59,489 nt of DNA from an uncultured Alphaproteobacteria bacterium (GCA_944391435.1 CALXTP010000084.1:1-59489); one strand, 5' to 3'; shown: positions 37,834 through 46,791, numbered from the stretch's first letter. Notes: a model not told the origin generated them from the letters alone. Made by a program: numbers and translations.

Positions 37834-38208
37834 ATGAAACGCTTGATGACAATATTGGTACTGGCAGTCGTTGTGGTGCTGGGCGGCTGTAAAGACAACG
37901 TTTCCGAAACCTCAAACCGCATATATGTTTTTTCGCAGCCCGGCTGCATCCATTGCGAACACGCCCGCGAATACATAAACCGCTATTATCGCAACTATGA
38001 TGTCAAAGAGATGAACATTCGCGAGGGCAACAACATGGGCTATCTTGTTCGCTATGCCAAAAAGTTCAAAGTGCCGGAACAAACGCTCGGTACGCCGTTT
38101 ATCGTTATGGGCGACCATTATGTCATGGGCTGGGGCAATCAGCAGTCCAAGGATTTTAACCGCTACGCCAAGGCATTTAAGCCGCTTGCGCCTGCAGCAA
38201 AAAAATAA
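37834..38208 (+). CDS. Thioredoxin/glutaredoxin-like lipoprotein
   Basis: 124 residues from the ATG at 37834 (GGAG upstream). Lipobox VLGGC with the acylated Cys at residue 19. Then a glutaredoxin-like strand IYVFSQPGCIHCEHAREYINRYY with a CxxC pair at 38 and 41, and a cis-Pro region TLGTPFIVMG, both expected in an active thiol-redox fold. It probably acts on periplasmic disulfides at a membrane surface. The partner is unknown. Confidence 0.82.
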   Translation: MKRLMTILVLAVVVVLGGCKDNVSETSNRIYVFSQPGCIHCEHAREYINRYYRNYDVKEMNIREGNNMGYLVRYAKKFKVPEQTLGTPFIVMGDHYVMGWGNQQSKDFNRYAKAFKPLAPAAKK

Positions 38209-38290
38209 GCCGGTTCATCGGAAAGCTCTAAGGTGGCATTTTGCCTTTCTGCAAAAAAAACATTTTGTCCTGCCGCAAAAAAAATAAGTA

Positions 38291-38315
38291 AAAAAGCCCC
38301 TCAAGCGGGGCTTTT
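38291..38315. terminator. Bidirectional terminator
   Basis: Stem AAAAAGCCCC/GGGGCTTTTT with a six-base loop, 80 bases after the lipoprotein gene. Confidence 0.8.
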
Positions 38316-38448
38316 TGCTGAAATTAAACGTTCTTTTATAATCACAGATTTTCAAAAAAAATATAGTGTAAAAATAGCTTTTTTGCATGACAAAAAGTTA
38401 TTTTGGCTGTAAAAACTAAAAAAATATTTATTTTCAGCAGGAAAAAAG

Positions 38449-39324
38449 ATGAAAACCACCGAACAAAAGCCGCAGGTTTCCGTGCTGGTGCCGGTATATA
38501 AGCCGCGCCCGGAATATCTGTGCGAATGTATTGAGAGCATCCTTTCGCAGACTTTTAAAGATTTTGAGTTGTTGCTGCTGGACGATTGCCCCGCAGACCA
38601 AACCGCCGAACAGCTTATCAGGGGATATGATGACCCGCGGATAAAATATGTGCGCAACCAGGTTAACCTCGGCATTTCCGCCTCCCGCAACAAGCTGATA
38701 GATATGGCGCAGGGCGAATATCTCGCCGTGATGGACCATGATGATATTTCCCTGCCGGACCGCCTGGCAAAACAGGTGGCGTATATGGATGCACATCCGG
38801 AGGTGGGTGTCATCAGCGGCCAGGTTTTGAAAATCCCCCAAAATAAGCCGTCTCAGAATCCCATAACCAACCATGACATAAAGCTGGCCTTGATGACGGT
38901 GTGCGTTTTATCCCACCCGGCTTCAATGATAAGAAAAAGCGTTTTGGCCGCGCACAACATCCGTTATGAAGAAGAATTCAGCCCGGCGGAGGATTACGCC
39001 CTGTGGTGCCGCCTGCTGCCGCATACGGATTTTTATAACCTGCCGGACGTGGTTTTAAAATACCGCTGGCACGAAAGCAACACCAGCAAAGTTCAAAACA
39101 GCCGTATGTCAAAGGAAGCCATAGCCGTCCGGGCGTTTGTCCAAACGGAAAATCCCGCGCTTTATAATGAATTTAAGAGCCGTGCCAAATATGAATGCGT
39201 CATCCGCCTGTTCGGTTTTATTCCGCTGTTGAAAATAACCCGGTGCAATACCCGCCTCAGCGTCAGCCTATTTTCCGCCATCCCCCTGTTTAGCTGCAAA
39301 TCGTCGTTTAAGTTGAAAGGATAG
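38449..39324 (+). CDS. Family 2 glycosyltransferase
   Basis: 291 residues. The GT-A start VSVLVPVYKPRPEYLCECIESILSQTFKDFELLLLDD is classic GT2; NLGISASRNKLIDMAQGEYLAVMDHDDISLPDRL carries the DHDD metal site; FSPAEDYALWCRLL supplies the late acidic ED pair. It transfers a sugar from a nucleotide donor in the cytoplasm, probably for surface glycan. Four bases separate it from the next GT2. Confidence 0.92.
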   Translation: MKTTEQKPQVSVLVPVYKPRPEYLCECIESILSQTFKDFELLLLDDCPADQTAEQLIRGYDDPRIKYVRNQVNLGISASRNKLIDMAQGEYLAVMDHDDISLPDRLAKQVAYMDAHPEVGVISGQVLKIPQNKPSQNPITNHDIKLALMTVCVLSHPASMIRKSVLAAHNIRYEEEFSPAEDYALWCRLLPHTDFYNLPDVVLKYRWHESNTSKVQNSRMSKEAIAVRAFVQTENPALYNEFKSRAKYECVIRLFGFIPLLKITRCNTRLSVSLFSAIPLFSCKSSFKLKG

Positions 39325-39328
39325 GGGA

Positions 39329-40081
39329 ATGCCGGTCATATCCGTCATTATTTCCTGTTACAATCAGGAGGGATACATTGCCGAATGTCTGGATTCCGTT
39401 TTGGCACAAACATTTAAAGATTACGAAGTTATTGTTGTTAACGATGGTTCAACCGATAATTCGCTGCGGGTGATAAATCCTTATATCCGAAAATATCATA
39501 ATTTTAAATTGATAAATCAAAAGAATACAGGGGTTTGTACTGCCCGCAACAATGGTATAGCGCAAGCTTGCGGAAAATACATATACCCGTTAGACGGCGA
39601 TGACATAATTTCTGCCGATATGTTGGAAAAGTCTTTTAATGCAATAGAAAGCGGGCTTGGCGATATTATAACAACCCGCGTTATGTTGTTTGGGAAAACC
39701 GTGGAAAAGGAATTGGTACTGCGCGAAACGGATAAATATAACCTTGCCGCGTCAAACTGCCTGGTTAATGCAGCTCTGTTTCGCAAAACGGATTTTGATG
39801 CCGTTCGCGGATATGACCAAAAATTTAACAAAGGGTTGGAAGATTATGATTTGTGGCTGAATATGGTTTTCCGGCGTGGTTTGAAGATTTATCGTATTCC
39901 GGAAATATTGTTCCGTTATCGGATAAAAAATGAAAAAGAATCCCGCAATTTAAAACAGATAAAATATGCCAAAGCTCTGCGCCGTACATTGGAGAGGAAA
40001 TATCCCGAAATGAAGTTATATAAAATAGGCTGGAAATTAAGAAAGGTATTTCGGCGTATTTTTCATAAAAAGAAACCATAA
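39329..40081 (+). CDS. Family 2 glycosyltransferase
   Basis: 250 residues. It opens ISVIISCYNQEGYIAECLDSVLAQTFKDYEVIVVNDGSTDNS, the usual GT2 nucleotide-binding stretch, followed by GKYIYPLDGDDIISADML with the acidic metal site, and GLEDYDLWLNMV late. AAAGGATAGGGG precedes the ATG. Somewhat more AT-rich than its neighbour. The pair forms a two-gene operon and probably adds successive sugars to one glycan. Confidence 0.92.
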   Translation: MPVISVIISCYNQEGYIAECLDSVLAQTFKDYEVIVVNDGSTDNSLRVINPYIRKYHNFKLINQKNTGVCTARNNGIAQACGKYIYPLDGDDIISADMLEKSFNAIESGLGDIITTRVMLFGKTVEKELVLRETDKYNLAASNCLVNAALFRKTDFDAVRGYDQKFNKGLEDYDLWLNMVFRRGLKIYRIPEILFRYRIKNEKESRNLKQIKYAKALRRTLERKYPEMKLYKIGWKLRKVFRRIFHKKKP

Positions 40082-40120
40082 AAACATAGCCTTCCCACAC
40101 GCATAGTAAAAACATCTCCA

Positions 40121-40150
40121 AAAAAAAGCCTGCCGGATTGTCCGGCAGGC
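40121..40150 (-). terminator. Terminator of the rubrerythrin gene
   Basis: A perfect 10-bp stem GCCTGCCGGA/TCCGGCAGGC (40128-40137 with 40141-40150) followed by seven T on the minus strand. Confidence 0.85.
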
Positions 40151-40181
40151 ACTGTTTTAAGCATAAACGTCCGGCAAAGCC

Positions 40182-40721
40182 TTATTTGTTGAAATAGCGT
40201 TTCAGCAGGCCGTCAAAACCTCTGCCGTGGCGGGCTTCGTCTTTGGCCATTTCATGAATGCTGTCATGCACGGCATCATAGCCGAGTTCTTTGGCAAGCG
40301 TGGCAATTTTCTTTTTGCCGTCGCAGGCGCCGAATTCGGCTGCAGCGCGCATTTCAACGTTTTTCTCCGTAGAGTCGGTAACCACTTCGCCCAGCATTTC
40401 GGCAATGCGCGCGGCATGGTCGGCTTCTTCAAAAGCATAGCGTTTAAAGGCTTCGGCAATTTCCGGATAGCCCTCGCGGTCAGCCTGGCGGCTCATGGCC
40501 AGATACATGCCGACTTCGCTGCATTCGCCGGTAAAGTGCTCGCGCAAGCCCGCGACAATACGCTCGTCCAGCCCTTTGGCCACGCCGATTCTGTGCTCAT
40601 CGGCATAAGCCTTGTTTTCTTCATCCATAACCTTAAAAGTTTTGGCGCCGCAAACCGGGCAGACTTCCGGCATCGTATCGCTTTCAATAACCTGTCCGCA
40701 GACTGTGCAAATATATTTCAT
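40182..40721 (-). CDS. rbr: Reverse rubrerythrin (rubredoxin-ferritin-like fusion)
   Basis: 179 residues from the ATG at 40721 (GAAGGGA upstream). An N-terminal rubredoxin knuckle pair, C5-x2-C8 and C21-x2-C24, precedes a ferritin-like diiron domain with [17 protein letters not shown] and [15 protein letters not shown] and a late DEARHGRGF. This rubredoxin-first order is the reverse type. It reduces peroxide in anaerobes and microaerophiles. A convergent terminator separates it from the GT2 pair. Confidence 0.92.
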   Translation of the reverse strand: MKYICTVCGQVIESDTMPEVCPVCGAKTFKVMDEENKAYADEHRIGVAKGLDERIVAGLREHFTGECSEVGMYLAMSRQADREGYPEIAEAFKRYAFEEADHAARIAEMLGEVVTDSTEKNVEMRAAAEFGACDGKKKIATLAKELGYDAVHDSIHEMAKDEARHGRGFDGLLKRYFNK

Positions 40722-40823
40722 TGTTAGTCCCTTCTTTCTAAATTTTATCAAACCACCGTATATTTAGGGAGCAAAGCGGCGAATGTCAAACACTAAAAGC
40801 TGTGTAAATAAAAAAGTTTTGTC

Positions 40824-40852
40824 TTGAGAGTAGGGCAAAATCCATATAGATT
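40824..40852 (+). promoter_or_regulatory. Putative promoter of the GT-like pair
   Basis: TTGAGA, 17 bases, TAGATT. Transcription would start near 40859, leaving a leader of about 110 bases containing a GGCTG/CAGCC hairpin (near 40877-40895). Confidence 0.4.
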
Positions 40853-40969
40853 GAGCATAAAGCTCTGATTTGAGGCTGGGAATGCCGCAGCCGAGAGAAG
40901 GCGCTGCCGTCTTTGGTGGAAAATTAAAGGCACGCCCGGGGGCAAAACGGAAATTATAGGGAGATAAAG

Positions 40970-41983
40970 ATGAGTGACAAGACGATGAAGATTATTCTTT
41001 CGGTTTTGACAGTTGTGCTTCTGGCGTTGATTGTCGGGCTGGTTGCGTTAAAAGGAAGTTCGTCAAAAGCGGATTTAAATAAGCTGGCGCTTCGTATCGG
41101 CGAGCTTCGCCAATACCGCACCATGGAGCGTGCGGACGTCAATTCGGCGATGGAAAAAGCCTTTGCCCGCGTCGGATATAATGTCGTTACGGCAACCGAA
41201 GACAATTTATATCCGGATTCGGCCGCTGATGCCGGCGTAAACCTTTATATTCGCGGCTATGGTCCTTTTAACGAGGTCAAGACCAACAAAAAGGCCGTAA
41301 ATATTGTGTATATCCGCAGTTATGATTCCTTGTTTGAAGAAGAACTGAAAGTTTTTGACGGCGTGGCCACATCGTCTCACGACTTCTATAATTATTTGCT
41401 TGGCGCGGGCTATGCAACCGCATACATTCCGGAGCTGACTGATCCGGCCGTGTTCTATCCGGCACCGGATCCCAAGCTTGCGCGCAATTTGCTTTATGTC
41501 GGCGATAACGAGCGTCCGAGCCCGGCGATTGCCGCTGCGGTGGAAGCCAAGCTCCCGTTGGAAATTTACGGGCGCTTCTGGAATGGCAACATAGATGAAA
41601 ATTTCATCAAAGGTGAATATATCCATGACAATGACCTGGGTGCATATTTCTCGTCGGCCAAAATCAATTTGGTCAATGTCAGCGAGCAGGAAGCCCAGTT
41701 CGGCATTATCCCTTCACGCGTTTATGACATTGCCGCCAGCAAGGGATTTATGATTGCACCGTATAACAAAGAGATTGAAGCTGTCTTTGGCGATGCTGTC
41801 CCGATGTTTAAAAACGCAGATGAGCTGAAGGCTTTGTACGACAAATATATCAACGATGACAAGGCCCGTGCCGAAAAAGCCGAAAAGGCATACAAGATTG
41901 CCGTATCGGAATACAACGCGGATATGTTCGTGCAGCGCATGAACGGCCTGGTAGAGTTTTTGATTAACGAAAAGAAACTCTGA
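40970..41983 (+). CDS. Membrane-anchored protein with glycosyltransferase-like (CgeB/GT4-type) domain
   Basis: 337 residues. Residues 7-28 form one hydrophobic helix. The rest looks like two Rossmann lobes; the second, NLLYVGDNERPSP, LEIYGRFWN, GEYIHDNDLGAYFSSAKINLV, GIIPSRVYDIAASKGFMIAP, matches the late half of CgeB-like glycosyltransferases (the SRVYDIAASKG part contacts the nucleotide in that family). With one N-terminal anchor the domain may be periplasmic, where nucleotide sugars are absent. AGGGAGA precedes the ATG. Paired with a similar gene one base downstream. Confidence 0.68.
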   Translation: MSDKTMKIILSVLTVVLLALIVGLVALKGSSSKADLNKLALRIGELRQYRTMERADVNSAMEKAFARVGYNVVTATEDNLYPDSAADAGVNLYIRGYGPFNEVKTNKKAVNIVYIRSYDSLFEEELKVFDGVATSSHDFYNYLLGAGYATAYIPELTDPAVFYPAPDPKLARNLLYVGDNERPSPAIAAAVEAKLPLEIYGRFWNGNIDENFIKGEYIHDNDLGAYFSSAKINLVNVSEQEAQFGIIPSRVYDIAASKGFMIAPYNKEIEAVFGDAVPMFKNADELKALYDKYINDDKARAEKAEKAYKIAVSEYNADMFVQRMNGLVEFLINEKKL

Positions 41984-41984
41984 A

Positions 41985-42935
41985 ATGAAATTGTCCGCGG
42001 CTCATAAAACAGGATGGGTACTGGCGGCAGCCATAGCGGCAGTGGTGCTTTGCACCCTGCCGTTTTTGGCAGGTCAAAAAGCCGTTATCAGCATTTATTC
42101 CGATTCGCCTGTTTTGGGAGCAAGGGAAGAAGGTTTTGTCCGCGAATTGAAAAAAAACGGATATCGTGTGCGGGTCAATCCCAGCGCAAAATCCTCTCCG
42201 GCGCTGGCGGCCGTTTGGTTTAAACCGCCGGAAGCCGTTTCCGGGCTACCCGCCGATAAGGCCGTGTACAATTTTGTTTACAACGAAGCTTATTATCCGT
42301 TTGATTGGCGGGGGCTGCGCAACATTCCCGTGGTTTTAACCCCGTATCGGGATTTGTATGAGCATTATGCGCGAGCCAATATAAAAAGCGCTTTGTTTTC
42401 TTTGGGCATCAACACGGCTGAATTTGCCTTTCCCGGCGCCGTGGCCAAAAAATATCCGTTAATCTGGTATGGCGACAATAATAAAAATGCACCATTGGCC
42501 GATGAAATGCGGGCTCGCCGCGATATCCGCTTCTTAGGAAAGTTCTGGCCTCGTGACGGCAAGGATGTTCCTGCAACAGGGGATAGGGAAAAGGGGCAGA
42601 TACTGGCGCAAACGGCAGTCGCCGTCGTGTATAGCCCCGCCAACACCCCCGATACCAAAAAAATACCCTCCGGCGTGGCGGAAGCCGCTGCTGCGGGGGC
42701 GCTGGTCATTACCACGGAAAACGCTGCCGTCCGTGAAGCCTATGGCGATAGCGTCATTATGGCTCAAAACGAAAAGGATATTCCGGCACTTGCCGATTAT
42801 TATCTTGCCCATCCGGAAATTGCTGCCGTCAAAATCATAACCGCCCGCAGCATAACCGCACAAAAAATGAGTTCCGCCGCTGTTGCCGCCCGCTTTATTG
42901 AAATCTTGAATTGGCTGCAAGATAGCGAAAATTAA
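41985..42935 (+). CDS. Membrane-anchored GT-like protein, companion of the preceding gene
   Basis: 316 residues. A TM or uncleaved signal helix spans about 10-30 (WVLAAAIAAVVLCTLPFLAG). Then VISIYSDSPVLGAREEGFVRELKKNGYRVRV resembles a GT-B first lobe, and YPLIWYGDNNKNAP, IRFLGKFWP, KIPSGVAEAAAAGALVITTENAAVREAYG resembles the second lobe of the preceding protein. The two are probably diverged paralogues. The start is one base after the previous stop, so translation is coupled. No catalytic residues can be assigned with confidence. Confidence 0.65.
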   Translation: MKLSAAHKTGWVLAAAIAAVVLCTLPFLAGQKAVISIYSDSPVLGAREEGFVRELKKNGYRVRVNPSAKSSPALAAVWFKPPEAVSGLPADKAVYNFVYNEAYYPFDWRGLRNIPVVLTPYRDLYEHYARANIKSALFSLGINTAEFAFPGAVAKKYPLIWYGDNNKNAPLADEMRARRDIRFLGKFWPRDGKDVPATGDREKGQILAQTAVAVVYSPANTPDTKKIPSGVAEAAAAGALVITTENAAVREAYGDSVIMAQNEKDIPALADYYLAHPEIAAVKIITARSITAQKMSSAAVAARFIEILNWLQDSEN

Positions 42936-42957
42936 AAATCTGCTAATCCGCCGCGCA

Positions 42958-43656
42958 TTAGCTTTTTCTTCGCCGGATAATATCGGCGGCATCTTTCATC
43001 TCGTCTTCAATGAGCTTATGTTCAATGCCGTCATATTCAATCGCTTCCCAGTCAATATCGTGCTCATTGAGCCATTCTTTGGTAAAGTCAAGCGTTTTAT
43101 ATTGTACCGAACGGTCGCCGGTTCCGTGGAACAGATATATCTCCGGCCGCGATGCCAGTTCTTTTTCCAGCATATCCTTGCCGCAGACAATGCCTGCAAA
43201 CGGAAAAACGCCGCCGAGTTCGTATTTTCGCGTCAGCCCGGTATAAATAGCCAACATGGCACCCTGCGAAAACCCCATGATATAAGTATCTTTGTTTTTA
43301 ACTCTGAGCTCTTTCTGCAGCCGGCTGATAAAAGCGTTCATCTTATGGGAAACTTCGCTGATGCGCGAGCCGGTTTTGTTATAAATCTCCACGATTTCGG
43401 CGGTAGATGTTTCCGGGTTGCGGCGCTTGCGGTCAGGGTCAATATCCACCAGCGCATACCATTGCTTCTTTAACGGGTTGCGTTCGCTTTGCATATCCGC
43501 CTCGGGAACAACCACCAGGGCGTCCGGCAAATAGGCGGACAACATTTCCGCAAACGGCTCAACGTCCTCTATGCAGCCGTTATAACCATGCAGAAAAACA
43601 ATCAGCTTGGCAACTTTTTTGCCGGCTTGAAAAGCCTTATACTTATAGGTATTCAT
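42958..43656 (-). CDS. Alpha/beta-hydrolase carboxylesterase (YpfH-like)
   Basis: 232 residues. VFLHGYNGCIEDVEPFAEML opens the fold; the nucleophile lies in YIMGFSQGAMLAIYTGL, the Asp in LFHGTGDRSVQ and the His in GIEHKLIEDE, giving the usual Ser-Asp-His triad. The family is the small carboxylesterase/phospholipase group (Pfam Abhydrolase_2). No signal peptide. It is divergent from lexA. Confidence 0.88.
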   Translation of the reverse strand: MNTYKYKAFQAGKKVAKLIVFLHGYNGCIEDVEPFAEMLSAYLPDALVVVPEADMQSERNPLKKQWYALVDIDPDRKRRNPETSTAEIVEIYNKTGSRISEVSHKMNAFISRLQKELRVKNKDTYIMGFSQGAMLAIYTGLTRKYELGGVFPFAGIVCGKDMLEKELASRPEIYLFHGTGDRSVQYKTLDFTKEWLNEHDIDWEAIEYDGIEHKLIEDEMKDAADIIRRRKS

Positions 43657-43781
43657 AAAACCCTCCGTTCTGTCCTCTCTTCATAGTCGTCAAATGGTTA
43701 AAATAATATTAAAACATACCGGCAGGTGCAATTTTTCCTTATTATGGAGGTGTACGCCCATGTGCCGGAGAAAAAAAGCAC

Positions 43782-43815
43782 TTGACAATCCTAAAAACAA
43801 GAACTAAAGTAGAAC
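43782..43815 (+). promoter_or_regulatory. lexA promoter with overlapping SOS box
   Basis: TTGACA (43782-43787), 17 bases, TAAAGT (43805-43810). The direct repeat GAAC-N7-GAAC (43801-43804 and 43812-43815) brackets the -10 exactly. This is the alphaproteobacterial LexA-box form (the complement of GTTC-N7-GTTC), so LexA would repress itself. Confidence 0.8.
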
Positions 43816-43840
43816 AAAACAACAGGCAGACGGAGGGAAT

Positions 43841-44509
43841 ATGTTAACACCAAAACAACACAAGCTATTGGTTTTTATTGACGGGTTTATTAAAGAAACG
43901 GGGCATTCGCCGTCGTTTGAAGAAATGAAAGAGGCTGTCGGGCTAAAGTCAAAATCCGGCATCCATGCGTTGATAAGCGCTTTGGAAGAGCGCGGTTTTA
44001 TCCGCAAACTCCCGCACCGTGCCCGCGCATTGGAAGTCTTAAAAGTGCCTCAGCCCGAACTTTCCGTTGCGGAAAGGGAGGCAGGAGCCGTTTTTGCTAA
44101 TGATAACGGCGAGACGGAATTTTCGTTGCAAATTCCTCTGTATGGCAAAATTGCCGCCGGCACGCCGATAGAGGCGATAGCCAATCCGTCCGAATATATT
44201 TATATTCCCAAAAGTTTTTCTACCCGTTCGGAATTGTATGCGCTGACCATAGAAGGCGAGTCCATGATAGAAGCGGGGATTTTTGACGGCGACACGGCCA
44301 TAATCCGCCGCGCCGACCGTGCAGACAACGGGCAGATTGTTGTTGCGCTGGTTGATAATGAAGAAGCTACGCTGAAAGTGTTGGAGCGCAAATCCGGCAA
44401 CGAAGTCTGGCTGTTGCCGTGCAACAAAGCCTACGAACCGATAAAACTGACGGCAGACCGCCTGAAAATCCAGGGCATATTATACGGCATCGTCCGCAAA
44501 TATAACTAA
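43841..44509 (+). CDS. lexA: SOS repressor LexA
   Basis: 222 residues. Winged helix-turn-helix at 1-65 (LTPKQHKLLVFIDGFI, then GHSPSFEEMKEAVGLKSKSGIHALISALEERG). The self-cleavage bond is A106-G107 in KIAAGTPIEAI, with Ser141 (EGESMIEAG) and Lys179 as the catalytic dyad. GGAGGG stands before the ATG. An insertion-free linker of about 35 residues joins the domains. Autoregulated through the box above. Confidence 0.97.
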   Translation: MLTPKQHKLLVFIDGFIKETGHSPSFEEMKEAVGLKSKSGIHALISALEERGFIRKLPHRARALEVLKVPQPELSVAEREAGAVFANDNGETEFSLQIPLYGKIAAGTPIEAIANPSEYIYIPKSFSTRSELYALTIEGESMIEAGIFDGDTAIIRRADRADNGQIVVALVDNEEATLKVLERKSGNEVWLLPCNKAYEPIKLTADRLKIQGILYGIVRKYN

Positions 44510-44539
44510 GCGCAACCGGACAGATAAAAGGGAGAAAAA

Positions 44540-45220
44540 ATGGCAACGTTGGCAATTATTACGGCGATGGACAGCGAGTTTGAGGCTGTTCGCAAATTAT
44601 ATGCTTTTGATGAAAACGGCGATTTTCCGCATACGAAAGTTTATGGTAAGGAAATATTGTTGATAAAGTCCGGCATCGGCAAAGTAAACGCGGCAGTTGC
44701 GGCACAAAAAGCCTGTGACGCGGGGGCAGAAATTGTCATGTCAACGGGGCTTGCCGGCGGCATAGATGCATCTTTGCGGCAGGGCGATATCGTTTTGGCG
44801 GATAATGTTTGCTATCACGATGTCTGGTGCGGCGAGCCTAATGCCCGCGGGCAGGTGCAGGATATGCCGCTGTATTTTGTCCCGCGCGTCGGCATGGTGG
44901 AAAAAATTATGTCGTCAACGCCTGCGGAATATATGAAAACCGGCCTGGTGGTAACCGGCGATCAGTTTTTAACGGATGCCGCCCGCCTGCAGGAGATAAA
45001 AAAAGAGTTTCCCGCCGCCCTGGCGGTGGATATGGAAAGTGCCGCCATTGCCCAGGTCTGCTTTTTGAATGAACGGCGCCCGTTTTTGTCGTTGCGGATA
45101 ATCAGCGATGTCGTCGGCAAAAAAAATCAGGAAGAAGAATATAATTCTTTCTGGCAGAATGTCCCGGAAAAGTCGGCGGTCATGGTAGATATTGTCCTGC
45201 GTGCGTTGGAAAAAGAATAG
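44540..45220 (+). CDS. mtnN: 5'-methylthioadenosine/S-adenosylhomocysteine nucleosidase
   Basis: 226 residues of the nucleoside phosphorylase fold: AIITAMDSEFEAV at the start with its catalytic Glu, LIKSGIGKVNAAVAAQ, STGLAGGIDASL, VTGDQF, and the late VDMESAAIAQVC binding the ribose, followed by RIISDVVG (catalytic Asp). It hydrolyses MTA/SAH to recycle methionine. GGGAGA precedes the ATG, 30 bases after lexA; it may share the SOS-controlled transcript. Confidence 0.92.
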   Translation: MATLAIITAMDSEFEAVRKLYAFDENGDFPHTKVYGKEILLIKSGIGKVNAAVAAQKACDAGAEIVMSTGLAGGIDASLRQGDIVLADNVCYHDVWCGEPNARGQVQDMPLYFVPRVGMVEKIMSSTPAEYMKTGLVVTGDQFLTDAARLQEIKKEFPAALAVDMESAAIAQVCFLNERRPFLSLRIISDVVGKKNQEEEYNSFWQNVPEKSAVMVDIVLRALEKE

Positions 45221-45390
45221 TCCGGAACTCCGGATATTCCGCAACATAAGCCGCAGGCTGTCTTTTAGGCGGCAGTTTTGAGAAGCTCCGGCTTAGAAGA
45301 AAAGGGTCATCGCACCTGTCTTTCCGGCAAAAGTATTCGCTTTGGGCAACGGAGATTTATTGCAAGATAAAATAAAGCGTGTTATAAAAC

Positions 45391-45424
45391 AAAAAAAGAG
45401 GAAACCGCAAAGGCTTCCTCTTTT
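45391..45424. terminator. Bidirectional terminator
   Basis: Stem AAAAGAGGAA/TTCCTCTTTT (about 45394-45403 with 45415-45424), serving the convergent mtnN and DUF805 genes. Confidence 0.8.
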
Positions 45425-45442
45425 ATCGTTGCAGGGTTTACG

Positions 45443-46588
45443 TTAATAATAAATACTCTGCAAATACGTCATACTAATAATATAAATGAAATAAAAGGTA
45501 TAAGCGACTGTCAGCAGCAACAGATAGAAAACGGAATATCTGAGTCCGCGTTGCTTATAGTTTTTATCGCAATAAGCCGTCATGGCGCCGTAAGCATTGG
45601 TGCCGTTTTCTTCTTCATAAAAACCGGCCGCAACAAAAATTTTGATGCAGTAGTAAAGATAAATCAGGAAGAAGAGCCCCATAAAGCCGCCCAGCCAAGA
45701 CAAGAGGGTAATATTCCTTTGCGAAAAAGCATCTTCATAGCTGAGTCCTAAAGCAATCAGCAAAACTATTCCGGCCAGCCAGTTGAGGATGCACGGGCGG
45801 AAAAAACCTTTCCATGCCGTATAGCCTCCGTCATGCAGCCGGCGCGTTATAACGGACAGATAAACGATAACTTCCGCAATATAAAAGATAATCATCAAAA
45901 CTCCCGTTGCTATCGGGAAACTTGGCATCAGCCAGGCTTGTCCGGCCAGGGAAAACAGCGAAATGGCAAACATGTTGATGAGCATAAAGCTCCAAAATTC
46001 AAAACGGGACGTCCGCCCTTTGAAGTTAAAGATATTTTTATACGCCCGCACCCATGAACAAAAAGCGCCGCCTTTGCAGCAGGCATCGCCGTTGCACACA
46101 GATTCGCTGTCATCGGGATTTTCTTTCATTTCCATAAATTTCTTGGCTTCGGCAATTTTGGCGTTTTCTAAAACCTCGGCGCGCTTGCTGTTGCCGGCTG
46201 CCTTTTTCCCTTTTTCGCCGGCATTGTTGTCGGCCGGGAGAGGGGATACGGCGGCCTGCGCGGCGCTGCCGGATGTCTTGCGGGCTTTTTTCTCTTCGTT
46301 TTTAGCCTTGATATCGGCTACTTGCATAACAATGTCGCGGTTTTCCGTAACCGGCAGCTGGGCATTCTCCTTGGACGCGGCAGTGCTTTTGGCGGTTGCG
46401 GATTTCGCTTTGGCTGCCGTAGATTTCGTTTGCACCGTTACTGTTTTGGCAGCGGTTTTGGCTGTTGCAGCCGGCTTTTTTGCAGCGGCGGTTTTAGCTG
46501 CCGCCGGTTTTTTTGCGGCTTTTTGAACAGTCGCCGCTTTATCCTCTTTTGCGGCAGTTCCCGCGGATGAAGTTTTTTTGCTAACCAT
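45443..46588 (-). CDS. DUF805 membrane protein with histone-H1-like N-terminal tail
   Basis: 381 residues. Residues 1-75 are an Ala/Lys/Thr repeat (KPAAAKTAAAKKPA and similar), very like histone H1 or bacterial Hc1/PhaF-type tails. Residues 76-163 are charged. A cysteine cluster follows (C165, C170, C171, C177). Then DUF805: YKNIFNFKGRTSRFEFWSF (183-201), about four TM helices, and RRLHDGGYTAWKGF (249-262). DUF805 proteins are short inner-membrane proteins of unknown role; I know no such tail on them. It could tether DNA or RNA to the membrane; that is inference. Confidence 0.8.
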   Translation of the reverse strand: MVSKKTSSAGTAAKEDKAATVQKAAKKPAAAKTAAAKKPAATAKTAAKTVTVQTKSTAAKAKSATAKSTAASKENAQLPVTENRDIVMQVADIKAKNEEKKARKTSGSAAQAAVSPLPADNNAGEKGKKAAGNSKRAEVLENAKIAEAKKFMEMKENPDDSESVCNGDACCKGGAFCSWVRAYKNIFNFKGRTSRFEFWSFMLINMFAISLFSLAGQAWLMPSFPIATGVLMIIFYIAEVIVYLSVITRRLHDGGYTAWKGFFRPCILNWLAGIVLLIALGLSYEDAFSQRNITLLSWLGGFMGLFFLIYLYYCIKIFVAAGFYEEENGTNAYGAMTAYCDKNYKQRGLRYSVFYLLLLTVAYTFYFIYIISMTYLQSIYY

Positions 46589-46791
46589 CTTTCCCTCTCA
46601 AAAAATTAAAAATCAAATACATAATAATCGTATTTGCGTGAAAGGCAACCCCGGCCGCGCTTTAAATCACAGTTTTTTCGGAATTTGGCGAAGTTTTTTT
46701 TTATAATCTGCAAAAAGCGCCGCCACAAAAAAGCCGCCGCAAGCCCGTCCGGATAATGGCGCAAAAGGAATGCGGCAAAAAGGATATAAAG

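Noticed and set aside
40853..40969. Known riboswitch (TPP, cobalamin, glycine)
   Set aside because: Only isolated words resemble these; the conserved cores are absent.
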